From Oscillospiraceae bacterium (GTDB lineage Bacteria > Bacillota > Clostridia > Oscillospirales > Acutalibacteraceae): a stretch of DNA of 64,000 nt. Within the stretch, counting starts at the first letter, position 1. The number at the start of each line of letters is the position of its first letter. The notes under the pieces were generated by a model that was given only the letters and a program-made list of their open reading frames with translations, was not told the origin of the DNA and ran no database searches. Shown one piece after another: positions 16,648-24,237 of the stretch. The position numbers were made by a program, and so were the translations under genes. The stretch is taken from assembly GCA_031270605.1 (NCBI GenBank), contig JAISXG010000054.1:1-64000 (forward strand), in the 5' to 3' direction.

Positions 16648-17619
16648 ATGATAGAGTTTAACAACGTTTCGAAAATTTATCCGAACGGAACGAAAGCGCT
16701 CAGGGATATGAACATCAAAATCAACAAGGGTGAGTTTGTTTTCGTCGTCGGCTCCTCGGGCGCCGGAAAAAGCACATTCCTGAAGCTCATGATGCGGGAG
16801 GAAACTCCTTCCTCCGGCGAAATTATCGTCAACGGAATCAACCTGAACAACATGAAAAAGCGCGAGGTTCCCCATTTTCGCAGAACGCTCGGCGTCGTTT
16901 TTCAAGATTTCCGCCTGATTCCCAGCATGAAAGTTTTTGACAATGTCGCATTTGCCATGCGCGTGATCGGCGCGAAAGAAAAAGACATCAGCAAGCGTGT
17001 GGCATACACCTTGAGCCTCGTGGGGCTTTCGTCGAAAGCGCGCATGTATCCCACCCAGCTTTCGGGCGGCGAGCAGCAGCGTGTCGCCATGGCGCGCGCG
17101 CTTGTCAACAATGCGGACATCATCATAGCCGACGAACCCACGGGCAACGTCGACCCTGAGATGTCCTATGAAATTGTCGACCTGCTCAACCACATCAACG
17201 CAAACGGCACGACCGTCATCATGGTCACGCACGAACATAATCTTGTGAAGCAGTTTGACAAGCGCGTCATCACCATTCAGGGCGGCAACGTGGTTTCAGA
17301 CACGACCGATATGAACGCGCTGAATATGCAGCCCTGCGCCGTGGGCGGCGAGCCCGGCACGGTTCCCTGCTATTATGACGCGCCGAACGAACACGCCGAC
17401 ATCGAGGAGTTTTTAAAAACCTACGGAACAGATGAAGAAAAAGCATCTGTGAAGCACGGCTCAAAAAAAGAGCGCCGCCATGCCGCAGAAACGCCGAAAA
17501 CTGAAGAAAAGCCCTCTTTCGACATTCGCAATCTTCGTGCTGTCGCCCAGAAAAAAGATGCGGATTATTCGGTTTATTTTGAGCCCTCAGAAGAAAAGGA
17601 ACAGGAGGGTGATCAATAG
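16648..17619 (+). CDS. ftsE: Cell-division ABC ATPase FtsE with C-terminal extension
   Basis: FtsE drives the FtsX membrane protein that activates peptidoglycan hydrolases at the septum. Motifs: Walker [10 protein letters not shown] (35-43), Q-loop FQDFRL (85-90), signature LSGGEQQR (138-145), Walker B IIIADEP (158-164), H-loop VTHEHN. The usual FtsE is about 228 residues; this one has 323. The extra ~95 C-terminal residues are charged, low-complexity and contain a possible conserved patch at [14 protein letters not shown] (about 291-304). I chose the ATG at 16648 because it gives the canonical MIEFNNVSK start; a start at 16567 would add 27 unconserved residues. Its TAG is directly followed by the ftsX ATG. 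Confidence 0.93.
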   Translation: MIEFNNVSKIYPNGTKALRDMNIKINKGEFVFVVGSSGAGKSTFLKLMMREETPSSGEIIVNGINLNNMKKREVPHFRRTLGVVFQDFRLIPSMKVFDNVAFAMRVIGAKEKDISKRVAYTLSLVGLSSKARMYPTQLSGGEQQRVAMARALVNNADIIIADEPTGNVDPEMSYEIVDLLNHINANGTTVIMVTHEHNLVKQFDKRVITIQGGNVVSDTTDMNALNMQPCAVGGEPGTVPCYYDAPNEHADIEEFLKTYGTDEEKASVKHGSKKERRHAAETPKTEEKPSFDIRNLRAVAQKKDADYSVYFEPSEEKEQEGDQ

Positions 17620-18552
17620 ATGAAGCTCAACAGCTTACGTTATTTGACAAAAGAGGGATTTCATAGTATTATAAAAAACAGTTTGATGTCCCTGGCCTCC
17701 GTGGCTGTGTTCACATCATGCCTTTTGATTATCGGCTCCGCGCTGTTAATTTTCGCAAACATCAATGCAATTGTTTCGGGCATGATGGAGCAAAATGTCA
17801 TCGCCGTCTTTATTCAGGAGGGCACCTCGCAGGAGGATATGCTGGCCATGAAAGAGCGCATTGTGCAGATTGACAATGTAAATTCCTGCGAATTCGTCAG
17901 CTCTGAGGAAGGGTTCAACGACATTTCCGGCAATCTGAACCAACAGGATCTGGAGCTGATCAGAAGCTATATCGGCACCGAATTCCTGCCGGATTCCTAC
18001 CGGCTCACGTTGAAAGATATTTCCCTGCAAAGCGAAACGGTTCAACAAATCAATACGTTCTCCAACGTCAAATCCATCCGCGAGAGCGATGACCTTGCCC
18101 AACGGCTGCTGACCCTGCGCAACTCCATTACATATGTCAGCGTCGGCGTCATTTTGATTTTGTTTCTTGTGACGGTGTTCATCATTGCCAACACCGTGAA
18201 GATCACCATGTTCTCCCGCCGCCTTGAAATCAACATCATGAAGGCCGTGGGCGCAACAAAATGGTTCATCCGCCTTCCATTTTTGATTGAGGGCATCATC
18301 CTCGGCATTCTGGCCGCCCTGTTGTCCCTGGGGCTTGTCCACGCACTTTATACGCTTGCGGTTGACCAGTTTGCGGGCGCGCTTCTTGCTTTGAACAGCA
18401 CCTTTGTGCCCTTTAATGATTTAGTTGTTCCGCTTGCGGGCATTTTCTTGTTCATCGGGGTGTTCACCGGCTCTTTCGGCAGCCTCATTTCCATGGGCAA
18501 ATACCTCAAAGAGCACGGCAGCGTTGTTTACAATGAAAACGCGACCCTGTGA
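17620..18552 (+). CDS. ftsX: Cell-division protein FtsX
   Basis: A 310-residue membrane partner of FtsE with four membrane segments (about 22-45, 170-195, 222-245, 265-290) and an extracellular loop (about 50-165) between the first two, the FtsX topology. The loop contacts the M23 hydrolase in systems such as pneumococcal FtsEX-PcsB. The ATG abuts the ftsE stop with GGAGGGTG upstream, so expression is coupled. The hydrolase gene follows 147 bp downstream. Confidence 0.94.
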   Translation: MKLNSLRYLTKEGFHSIIKNSLMSLASVAVFTSCLLIIGSALLIFANINAIVSGMMEQNVIAVFIQEGTSQEDMLAMKERIVQIDNVNSCEFVSSEEGFNDISGNLNQQDLELIRSYIGTEFLPDSYRLTLKDISLQSETVQQINTFSNVKSIRESDDLAQRLLTLRNSITYVSVGVILILFLVTVFIIANTVKITMFSRRLEINIMKAVGATKWFIRLPFLIEGIILGILAALLSLGLVHALYTLAVDQFAGALLALNSTFVPFNDLVVPLAGIFLFIGVFTGSFGSLISMGKYLKEHGSVVYNENATL

Positions 18553-18607
18553 TATATTCGGGGAACTCTCTCTGCAAATCTGAAAATTCACTAAAAACCC
18601 AAACAAA

Positions 18608-18679
18608 ACGGGAGCGCCCCGAAAGGCCTGCGCTTTTTGCCGCACCGCTTTTCAAAATATTCAGAACAATTGCTCCCGT
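18608..18679 (+). promoter_or_regulatory. Structured leader of the M23 peptidase gene
   Basis: ACGGGAGC (18608-18615) pairs perfectly with GCTCCCGT (18672-18679), closing a 56-nt domain that ends right before the GAAAGGATGG ribosome site of the peptidase (18700). No promoter or T run is clear, so this may be an mRNA stability or translation-control element within the ftsEX transcript. Confidence 0.35.
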
Positions 18680-18699
18680 AGCGAAAGGATGGTTTTTTC

Positions 18700-20004
18700 A
18701 TGCAACGCAACCATTTTAAAAGAGCTTTGTGCGTGTTGGGCGCAACCGTTTTTCTTCTCTCCTCCCTTCCCGTGCCCCCGGCGGCGGCCGCGACAGACGA
18801 AGAGAAAATCGAGCAAATCCGCCAGCAGCAAAAGGCGCTGGATGCAAAGATTGCCTCAGCAAACGAAGAGATCGCGGCAATCAAAGACAGCATTGGCGAG
18901 CAAGAGGAATATGCTGAAGAGCTCTATGATAAAATGAGCGCCCAGCAGGAAGTGATTGACAGCTTCAACAGCGAAATTGACATTTATGAGGGTCAGATAT
19001 CCGCGCTGAACAAGCAGATACAAGAAAAAGAAGATCACATCGCAACATTAGAAAAGGACATTGAAAAGTTAGAAAAAGACATTGAGGAACAACAGGTAAA
19101 AATCGACGCCACAAAAGATTTATTAAAAGAGCGGCTGGTCACGCTTTATATGCAGGGCGAATCCTCTTATCTGGAGCTTTTGCTCTCGTCGGACAGCCTT
19201 TCAAACTTCCTCACGCGTATTGAGCTGATGGAAAACATCACCGAGCACGACACCGAACTCATCAGCGAAATCCGTGAAATCGTCACACAGCTAGAAAACG
19301 ACCAAAAAGTCATAAATGAAAAAATCGACGAAGTCAAACAGGCGCAGGCCTTGATCGAAAGTGAAAAAGCCGACGTCCAGTCAAAAGAAGACGAAGTCAA
19401 AAGCAAGCGCAACCAGGCGCAGGCGGTGCAGGACGAAATCAACGCCGGCTGGAAAGAAGTGCAGGCCATTATCGGCAACCTGGAATCGCTGGAAAATCAA
19501 AACAAGTCTCTGGTTGCAAAATATAAAAGGGATCAGGAGGCTTTCGACGCGCAGATCCAAGAAATCATACGCGAACGCGGCTCAACCGGCTCTGGCACCA
19601 CGGCGGCCGGTTTCATCACCCCCATCAAATATGACAGCAGCGTATATATGTCAAGTCCTTTCGGCGAACGCTCCAGCGGCTATCACAAGGGCGTTGACCT
19701 CACCCGCCCCGGCGCGACAGGAACACCCATTTATGCGGTGAAAAACGGCAAAGTCATTCAGGCCACCTATCATAGCAGCTACGGTAATTATGTAATGATT
19801 GACCACGGCGACGGTGTGCAAACCCTCTATGCGCACTGCAGCCGCCTCGCGGTCTCCAACGGGCAGACGGTTTCTCAGGGTCAGGTCATCGCTTACATTG
19901 GCAGCACGGGCAATTCCACCGGTCCTCACCTGCATTTTGAAGTTTACATTAACGGCAGCCGTGTGAATCCGGGCAATTACATACCGCTTCCTCCCCGTCG
20001 CTGA
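18700..20004 (+). CDS. Secreted coiled-coil M23 murein hydrolase / activator (PcsB/EnvC-like)
   Basis: A 434-residue exported protein. The signal peptide has a hydrophobic core at about 9-22 and likely cleavage after AAA (about 30). A long coiled coil spans about 33-285. The LytM/M23 endopeptidase domain spans about 310-425. Zinc/catalytic residues are present (His329 and Asp333 in HKGVD, His379 in YAHCS, His410 and His412 in HLH), so it should be an active hydrolase rather than a degenerate activator. Directly behind ftsE-ftsX, this is the expected FtsEX-regulated septal peptidoglycan hydrolase whose coiled coil docks on FtsX. The start ATG has a GAAAGGATGG site. Confidence 0.92.
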   Translation: MQRNHFKRALCVLGATVFLLSSLPVPPAAAATDEEKIEQIRQQQKALDAKIASANEEIAAIKDSIGEQEEYAEELYDKMSAQQEVIDSFNSEIDIYEGQISALNKQIQEKEDHIATLEKDIEKLEKDIEEQQVKIDATKDLLKERLVTLYMQGESSYLELLLSSDSLSNFLTRIELMENITEHDTELISEIREIVTQLENDQKVINEKIDEVKQAQALIESEKADVQSKEDEVKSKRNQAQAVQDEINAGWKEVQAIIGNLESLENQNKSLVAKYKRDQEAFDAQIQEIIRERGSTGSGTTAAGFITPIKYDSSVYMSSPFGERSSGYHKGVDLTRPGATGTPIYAVKNGKVIQATYHSSYGNYVMIDHGDGVQTLYAHCSRLAVSNGQTVSQGQVIAYIGSTGNSTGPHLHFEVYINGSRVNPGNYIPLPPRR

Positions 20005-20029
20005 CTCACAGCAAATTGCATATGAACTC

Positions 20030-20064
20030 CCTCCCCGGCATAAAATTGCATGGGGAGGTTTTTT
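20030..20064 (+). terminator. Rho-independent terminator after the M23 hydrolase
   Basis: CCTCCCC (20030-20036) pairs with GGGGAGG (20052-20058), followed by six T. Confidence 0.8.
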
Positions 20065-20126
20065 GCCTTTGTGTGTTTCGCTGACACCGTGGCCTTCCTT
20101 AGAAAGAGAAAGGGGGCCGCTGCCTT

Positions 20127-20975
20127 ATGTTCGCTATTCTTGAAATTTTGCCAAAAGAAACGGGGCGTTTTGCGCGCCTGCGCGAACGCATACACCCGCC
20201 CCCCCTTTATTTGGAAGAGGTCAAAACCACCACCCGCCTGCCCTATTACATCATCCGCGCGCAGGAACGGCGCACCGGCATTCCATGGGATGAGATCGCG
20301 GCAATGGCCGGCCGGTGCAAAACGCGCATGCTGCCGCAAGCGCATGTCACCTTTCCCCCCGAAACGGGTCTCACACCGTTTGTACCCACAAAATTTCCCG
20401 CCATGCTGCTCTTCAACACGGCTGTCAGCGTCTTGCGCTGCCTGAACGTTTCTCCCTCAAACTTCACCTGCGCGGTTATCGACAATCAAGCCGCGGCGGC
20501 CTCCCACATCCACAAGCTTATTCCGTTTGCCCAAACCATCACCGTCTGTACCCAAAACACAAACCAATACATCAAAACCGCAGCCGAGCTGTTTGATGAA
20601 TTCGGTGTGAGCATTATTGTGTCTGACGACATGCGGGCCGCGCAAAAAAACCTGTTCACCGTTTCACTCTCCGGCGACAAAGACTTGTTTTCAGGCAAGG
20701 GCTTTACATTGACCTACAAAAAGCATAGCCACCCCAAAGCGCTCTCTTTGGGCAAAATCCAGGTTCCCGAGGCCTTTTATTTGCCGCCGATTGAAGGCAT
20801 TTCACGCTTTGATTTTTTGTGCGCGCTCTATGAGCTCTGTTCTGTGGAATCCATCAAAAATCTCTCCTGCGAAACTTTGTTTTATGCAGAAAGAGAAATG
20901 GCGATCGAAACCATCGGCGAACTCATCCGCGCCACATTCCACTTGCGGCAAAACGAAGAATGTGGAAATTCATAA
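20127..20975 (+). CDS. Conserved hypothetical protein, possible Rossmann-like fold
   Basis: I do not recognise a named family for this 282-residue protein. It has no signal peptide or membrane segment. Its middle (about 111-180) alternates hydrophobic strands and helices in a Rossmann-like way: FTCAVIDNQAAAASHIHKLI, then ITVCTQN, then VSIIVSDDMRAAQKN, reminiscent of NAD(P)-binding domains but lacking a GxGxxG loop. The N-terminus (about 36-65) includes RLPYYIIRAQERRTGIPWDEIAAMAGR. A GAAAGGGGG site precedes the ATG. It follows the FtsEX-hydrolase terminator and precedes the greA promoter, so it is probably monocistronic. Base composition is like its neighbours, so it is not obviously foreign. 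Confidence 0.65.
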   Translation: MFAILEILPKETGRFARLRERIHPPPLYLEEVKTTTRLPYYIIRAQERRTGIPWDEIAAMAGRCKTRMLPQAHVTFPPETGLTPFVPTKFPAMLLFNTAVSVLRCLNVSPSNFTCAVIDNQAAAASHIHKLIPFAQTITVCTQNTNQYIKTAAELFDEFGVSIIVSDDMRAAQKNLFTVSLSGDKDLFSGKGFTLTYKKHSHPKALSLGKIQVPEAFYLPPIEGISRFDFLCALYELCSVESIKNLSCETLFYAEREMAIETIGELIRATFHLRQNEECGNS

Positions 20976-20983
20976 AATTTTGC

Positions 20984-21012
20984 TTGACATTCCCCTTTTA
21001 TTTATTTATAAT
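20984..21012 (+). promoter_or_regulatory. Perfect consensus sigma-A promoter
   Basis: TTGACA (20984-20989), 17-bp spacer, TATAAT (21007-21012), all twelve positions consensus. Predicted start of transcription is about 21019, 253 nt before greA. Such strength with a long non-coding leader is typical of stable RNAs or strongly regulated leaders. Confidence 0.85.
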
Positions 21013-21018
21013 AGAGCC

Positions 21019-21182
21019 TATTAGAAAACTGTCTTGCAGTTTTCTAATTTTCTATTGGTCAGGTTCTTGCGCACAAAAGCGATCAGCACCCCGTTCCTGC
21101 AAAAAACCAAGGCTTGGCGCCAACAATCCAGTCTGTTTATGCTACAGACCTGTTCATGACATACATGATTGTCTTTTTTTTT
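21019..21182 (+). ncRNA. Candidate small RNA (~165 nt) or structured greA leader
   Basis: Between the consensus promoter and a run of nine T (21174-21182) lies a 165-nt segment with no open frame supported by a ribosome site. It begins with a near-perfect hairpin (ATTAGAAAACTG, loop TCTTG, CAGTTTTCTAAT, about 21020-21050) and contains GTCTGT-7 nt-ACAGAC (21131-21149). It ends in TCATG-acata-CATGA (21154-21168) inside AGAC...GTCT arms running into the T run. This gives a complete promoter-RNA-terminator unit. It lacks the GGAA apical loop of SRP RNA and shows no 6S or tmRNA words I recognise. Alternatively it is an attenuated leader of greA. Confidence 0.45.
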
Positions 21183-21271
21183 GCATAATTATGATCAATA
21201 ACCGTCAAATCATATCAACAAGTAACCCGCCGCTTTCTTTTGGGCGGCGTTTATACGAGAGGATGTACACC

Positions 21272-21745
21272 ATGGCGAATGAATTCATTTTAACCAAAGC
21301 GGGCCTTGATGAGCTCAAAGCCGAGCTGAAGATTTTGCGCACCACAGGCCGCAGCGAGGTTGCCGAAAAAATCAAAGAGGCGAAGTCCTTTGGCGACCTT
21401 TCAGAAAACAGCGAATATGATGAAGCAAAGTCTGAACAGGGCAAGCTTGAAGCGCGCATCAACGAAATTGAATACATGCTTCAGCACGCAACCGTTCTAG
21501 ATGAAGAAGCCCTCTCAACCGAAATGGTTCACATCGGCTCAAAGGTCAAAGTCAAGGTGCAGGCAAGCGGAGCGGTCGTCGACTATCAAATCGTCGGCTT
21601 TCCGCAGGCAGACCCTGTCCGCCGCATGATTTCTGACGAATCCCCCATCGGCAAGGCTCTTGTGGGCAACAAGGTGGGCGATGTTGTTGACATTGAAACC
21701 CCCGCGGGCGTTTCGCAGTTTGAGATTCTTGAAATTTCAAAATAA
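21272..21745 (+). CDS. greA: Transcription elongation factor GreA
   Basis: A 157-residue factor that rescues backtracked RNA polymerase by stimulating transcript cleavage in the secondary channel. The N-terminal coiled coil carries the acidic tip motif GDLSENSEYDEAK (about 45-57); the C-terminal FKBP-like domain ends GVSQFEILEI. The ATG at 21272 has GAGAGGA at proper spacing; the ATG three codons upstream is too close. A hairpin (about 21226-21249) sits just before the ribosome site. lysS follows, the common greA-lysS order of Clostridia. Confidence 0.95.
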   Translation: MANEFILTKAGLDELKAELKILRTTGRSEVAEKIKEAKSFGDLSENSEYDEAKSEQGKLEARINEIEYMLQHATVLDEEALSTEMVHIGSKVKVKVQASGAVVDYQIVGFPQADPVRRMISDESPIGKALVGNKVGDVVDIETPAGVSQFEILEISK

Positions 21746-21769
21746 AGCGGAATTTCAAGTGAATACTAA

Positions 21770-21801
21770 AAACAGGGCAACGGGCAGTCACTGCCCTGTT
21801 T
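21770..21801. terminator. 10-bp hairpin after greA
   Basis: AAACAGGGCA (21770-21779) pairs with TGCCCTGTTT (21792-21801). Only a short T tract follows, so termination may be partial. Confidence 0.55.
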
Positions 21802-21880
21802 GCTTATTCGGCCTCAATTCAAAAAACACAAAACATGCAGGCTTTGAGTCAGCGCATAAAGCCCGGTACAAAGAATTTTT

Positions 21881-21902
21881 GGGCGGGTTTCCGCCCTTTT
21901 TT
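21881..21902 (+). terminator. Strong terminator hairpin in the lysS leader
   Basis: GGGCGG (21881-21886), loop GTTT, CCGCCC (21891-21896), then six T. It is 40 bp upstream of the lysS start with no clear promoter in between, so it may act as an attenuator, or lysS has a weak undetected promoter. Confidence 0.7.
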
Positions 21903-21942
21903 ATTTGGCGGCAATGACCCAGCGGAAAGGATGTATCAAAAC

Positions 21943-23463
21943 ATGGCAGACGAACAAATCCCAACCACCACTCCCTGTGCGGAAAATGAGGCTCTTTCAG
22001 AGCAATCCATCAACGAATTAAGACAAATTCGCATAGACAAGCTGAAAGCCCTGCAGGACGCGGGTAAAAACCCCTTCGACATCACAACCGCCGAACACAC
22101 CGTCACGTCGGCGGGGATCGTTGCGCGTTTTGAGGAACTTGAGAACACCGATGTCGCCATCTGCGGCCGCATCATGACATGGCGCGATATGGGCAAGGCG
22201 AACTTCATAGACATCCATGACAGGGACGGCCGCATGCAAATCTATGTCCGCCGCGACGACATCGGCGAAGAAGAGTTCGCCGGGTTCAAAAAGTGGGATG
22301 TGGGTGACCTTGTTGAGGTCAAGGGCTTCGTGTTCAAAACCCGCAAGGGCGAAATTTCGGTGCATGCGAAAAGCATCCGCCTGCTTTCAAAATCCCTCCT
22401 GCCGCTGCCGGACAAGTTCCACGGCCTCAAAGACACAGACACACGCTACCGCCAGCGCTACATTGACCTGATCGTCAACCCCGAGGTGAAAGACACCTTC
22501 GTCAAGCGCAGCAAAATCACGGCAAAGATCCGCGAATTTCTTGACAACAGGGGCTATCTTGAGGTGGACACGCCCGTCTTGCACACCCTTGAGATCGGCG
22601 CCGCCGCGCGCCCGTTCATCACCCACCACAACACGCTGGACCTCGACATGTATCTGCGCATTGAAACCGAGCTATACTTGAAACGCCTGATCGTGGGCGG
22701 CTTTGAAAAGGTCTATGAAGTGGGGCGCATCTTCCGCAACGAGGGCATGAGCGTCAAGCACAACCCCGAATTCACCTCCATTGAGCTTTATGAGGCCTAT
22801 GGCGACTATAAAACAATGATGAACCTTGTGGAAGAGCTGTATTCCACCCTCACGTTGGATATTTGCGGCTCACACACCATAAACTATCAGGGAACAGAAA
22901 TCAACATGGCCGCCCCGTGGGCGAAAATGACCATGGCCGAATCCGTGCAGAAATATGCGGGCGTTGATTATAACGACTGGAAAACAGACGAAGACGCACG
23001 CGAGGCCGCAAAGGCGAAAGGCCTTCATCTTGAAAACAAGACCCTGTCAAGGGGCGAGGTGCTCGCGGCCTTCTTTGACGAATATGTGGAGGATAAGCTC
23101 ATTCAGCCCACCTTCATCTATGACTACCCTGTCGATATTTCGCCCCTCGCGAAAAGAAAGTCCTCAAATCCGGACATCACCGAGCGTTTTGAGTTCTTTA
23201 TTTATGCGCGTGAGATGGGCAACGCTTTCTCAGAGCTCAATGACCCCGTTGACCAACGCGGCCGCTTTGAAAAACAGGTGGCCGAAAAACGCGCGCAGGG
23301 TGCGAACGCGGAGGTAGATGAAGATTTTATCACCGCGCTTGAATACGGCCTGCCCCCCACGGGCGGCCTTGGCATCGGCCTTGACCGGCTTGTGATGCTG
23401 CTGACAGACAGTCCGTCCATCCGCGATGTGCTGCTCTTTCCGACGATGAAGCCCAAAGACTGA
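21943..23463 (+). CDS. lysS: Lysyl-tRNA synthetase, class II
   Basis: A 506-residue enzyme charging tRNA(Lys). An N-terminal extension and OB-fold anticodon-binding domain (about 60-150) precede the class II catalytic core with motif 2 VYEVGRIFRNEG and motif 3 GLGIGLDRLVML near the C-terminus. The ATG at 21943 (MADEQIPT) is 11 nt after GGAAAGGA; an ATG at 21931 would overlap that site. ispD follows after 25 bp, so the two are probably co-transcribed. Confidence 0.96.
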   Translation: MADEQIPTTTPCAENEALSEQSINELRQIRIDKLKALQDAGKNPFDITTAEHTVTSAGIVARFEELENTDVAICGRIMTWRDMGKANFIDIHDRDGRMQIYVRRDDIGEEEFAGFKKWDVGDLVEVKGFVFKTRKGEISVHAKSIRLLSKSLLPLPDKFHGLKDTDTRYRQRYIDLIVNPEVKDTFVKRSKITAKIREFLDNRGYLEVDTPVLHTLEIGAAARPFITHHNTLDLDMYLRIETELYLKRLIVGGFEKVYEVGRIFRNEGMSVKHNPEFTSIELYEAYGDYKTMMNLVEELYSTLTLDICGSHTINYQGTEINMAAPWAKMTMAESVQKYAGVDYNDWKTDEDAREAAKAKGLHLENKTLSRGEVLAAFFDEYVEDKLIQPTFIYDYPVDISPLAKRKSSNPDITERFEFFIYAREMGNAFSELNDPVDQRGRFEKQVAEKRAQGANAEVDEDFITALEYGLPPTGGLGIGLDRLVMLLTDSPSIRDVLLFPTMKPKD

Positions 23464-23488
23464 TTTGATGCAAAAGAGGTGAGTGTGC

Positions 23489-24196
23489 GTGGTTTACGCA
23501 GCCATTTTGGCCGGAGGGTGCGGTTCGCGCATGCAGTCCGACCTTCCCAAGCAATACTTGTTAATTAACAAAAAACCGATATTTATTTATAGTGTCGAGG
23601 CCTTTGCCGCGCACCCGGGGGTGGACAGCATTCTTCTCGCGGTGAACGACCGTTATTACGACTATGCGAAAAAGCTGCTCGACAAATATTGCCCGAAGGT
23701 TTCCCTGACCCTCATCAACGGGGGCGAAGACCGATTGGCAACGCTGAAAAATATTTTGCGGCATCTCAGGCTGAAGAACGCCGTCGCAGAAGACACGATC
23801 CTCATCACTCACGACGCCGTGCGCCCCTTTCTTGACAGCCGCATTATCACCGAAAACATTGCTGCGGCAGAGCGATACGGCGCTTGCGACACCGTCGTGC
23901 CCGCGACAGACACCATTGTTGCAAGCGATGACGGCGAATTCATCAACGCCTGCCCGCCCCGTGACACTATCTTTCACGGGCAGACTCCCCAGACCTTTCA
24001 GGCGCAGAAGCTGTTCATTCTGACAGAAAGCCTGACAGAAACAGAAAGCAAAACCGTCACCGACGCCTGCTCCATCTTCACCCTGCGCGGCCAGCCGGTC
24101 AAGCTGGTGCGAGGCAGACCGGAGAATATCAAAATTACCTACCCGCAAGATATGATTTTTGCCGAAAAATACGCTCAGACCCTGAAAAAGCCATGA
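23489..24196 (+). CDS. ispD: 2-C-methyl-D-erythritol 4-phosphate cytidylyltransferase
   Basis: A 235-residue enzyme of the non-mevalonate isoprenoid pathway joining CTP and MEP. The CTP-binding signature LAGGCGSRMQSDLPKQY is at about 6-22; VTHDAVRPFLD-type and NGGEDRLATL motifs follow, the family order. I favour the GTG at 23489 (MVYAAILAGG), seven nt after AGAGGTGA; a GTG two codons upstream overlaps the site. ispE of the same pathway is encoded at 42035, not in the same operon. A ribitol-phosphate cytidylyltransferase (TarI/IspD family) is a weaker alternative. Confidence 0.9.
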   Translation: MVYAAILAGGCGSRMQSDLPKQYLLINKKPIFIYSVEAFAAHPGVDSILLAVNDRYYDYAKKLLDKYCPKVSLTLINGGEDRLATLKNILRHLRLKNAVAEDTILITHDAVRPFLDSRIITENIAAAERYGACDTVVPATDTIVASDDGEFINACPPRDTIFHGQTPQTFQAQKLFILTESLTETESKTVTDACSIFTLRGQPVKLVRGRPENIKITYPQDMIFAEKYAQTLKKP

Positions 24197-24237
24197 TTCC
24201 GGCCGCCGGCGGCACAAAAAGGAAAGGATTCGATTCT

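Noticed and set aside
21019-21182. SRP (4.5S/scRNA) gene as explanation of the candidate RNA
   Set aside because: The GGAA apical loop and its conserved flanks are absent.
21746-21942. T-box or lysine riboswitch in front of lysS
   Set aside because: The T-box sequence and the lysine aptamer core were not found; only terminator-like hairpins are visible.
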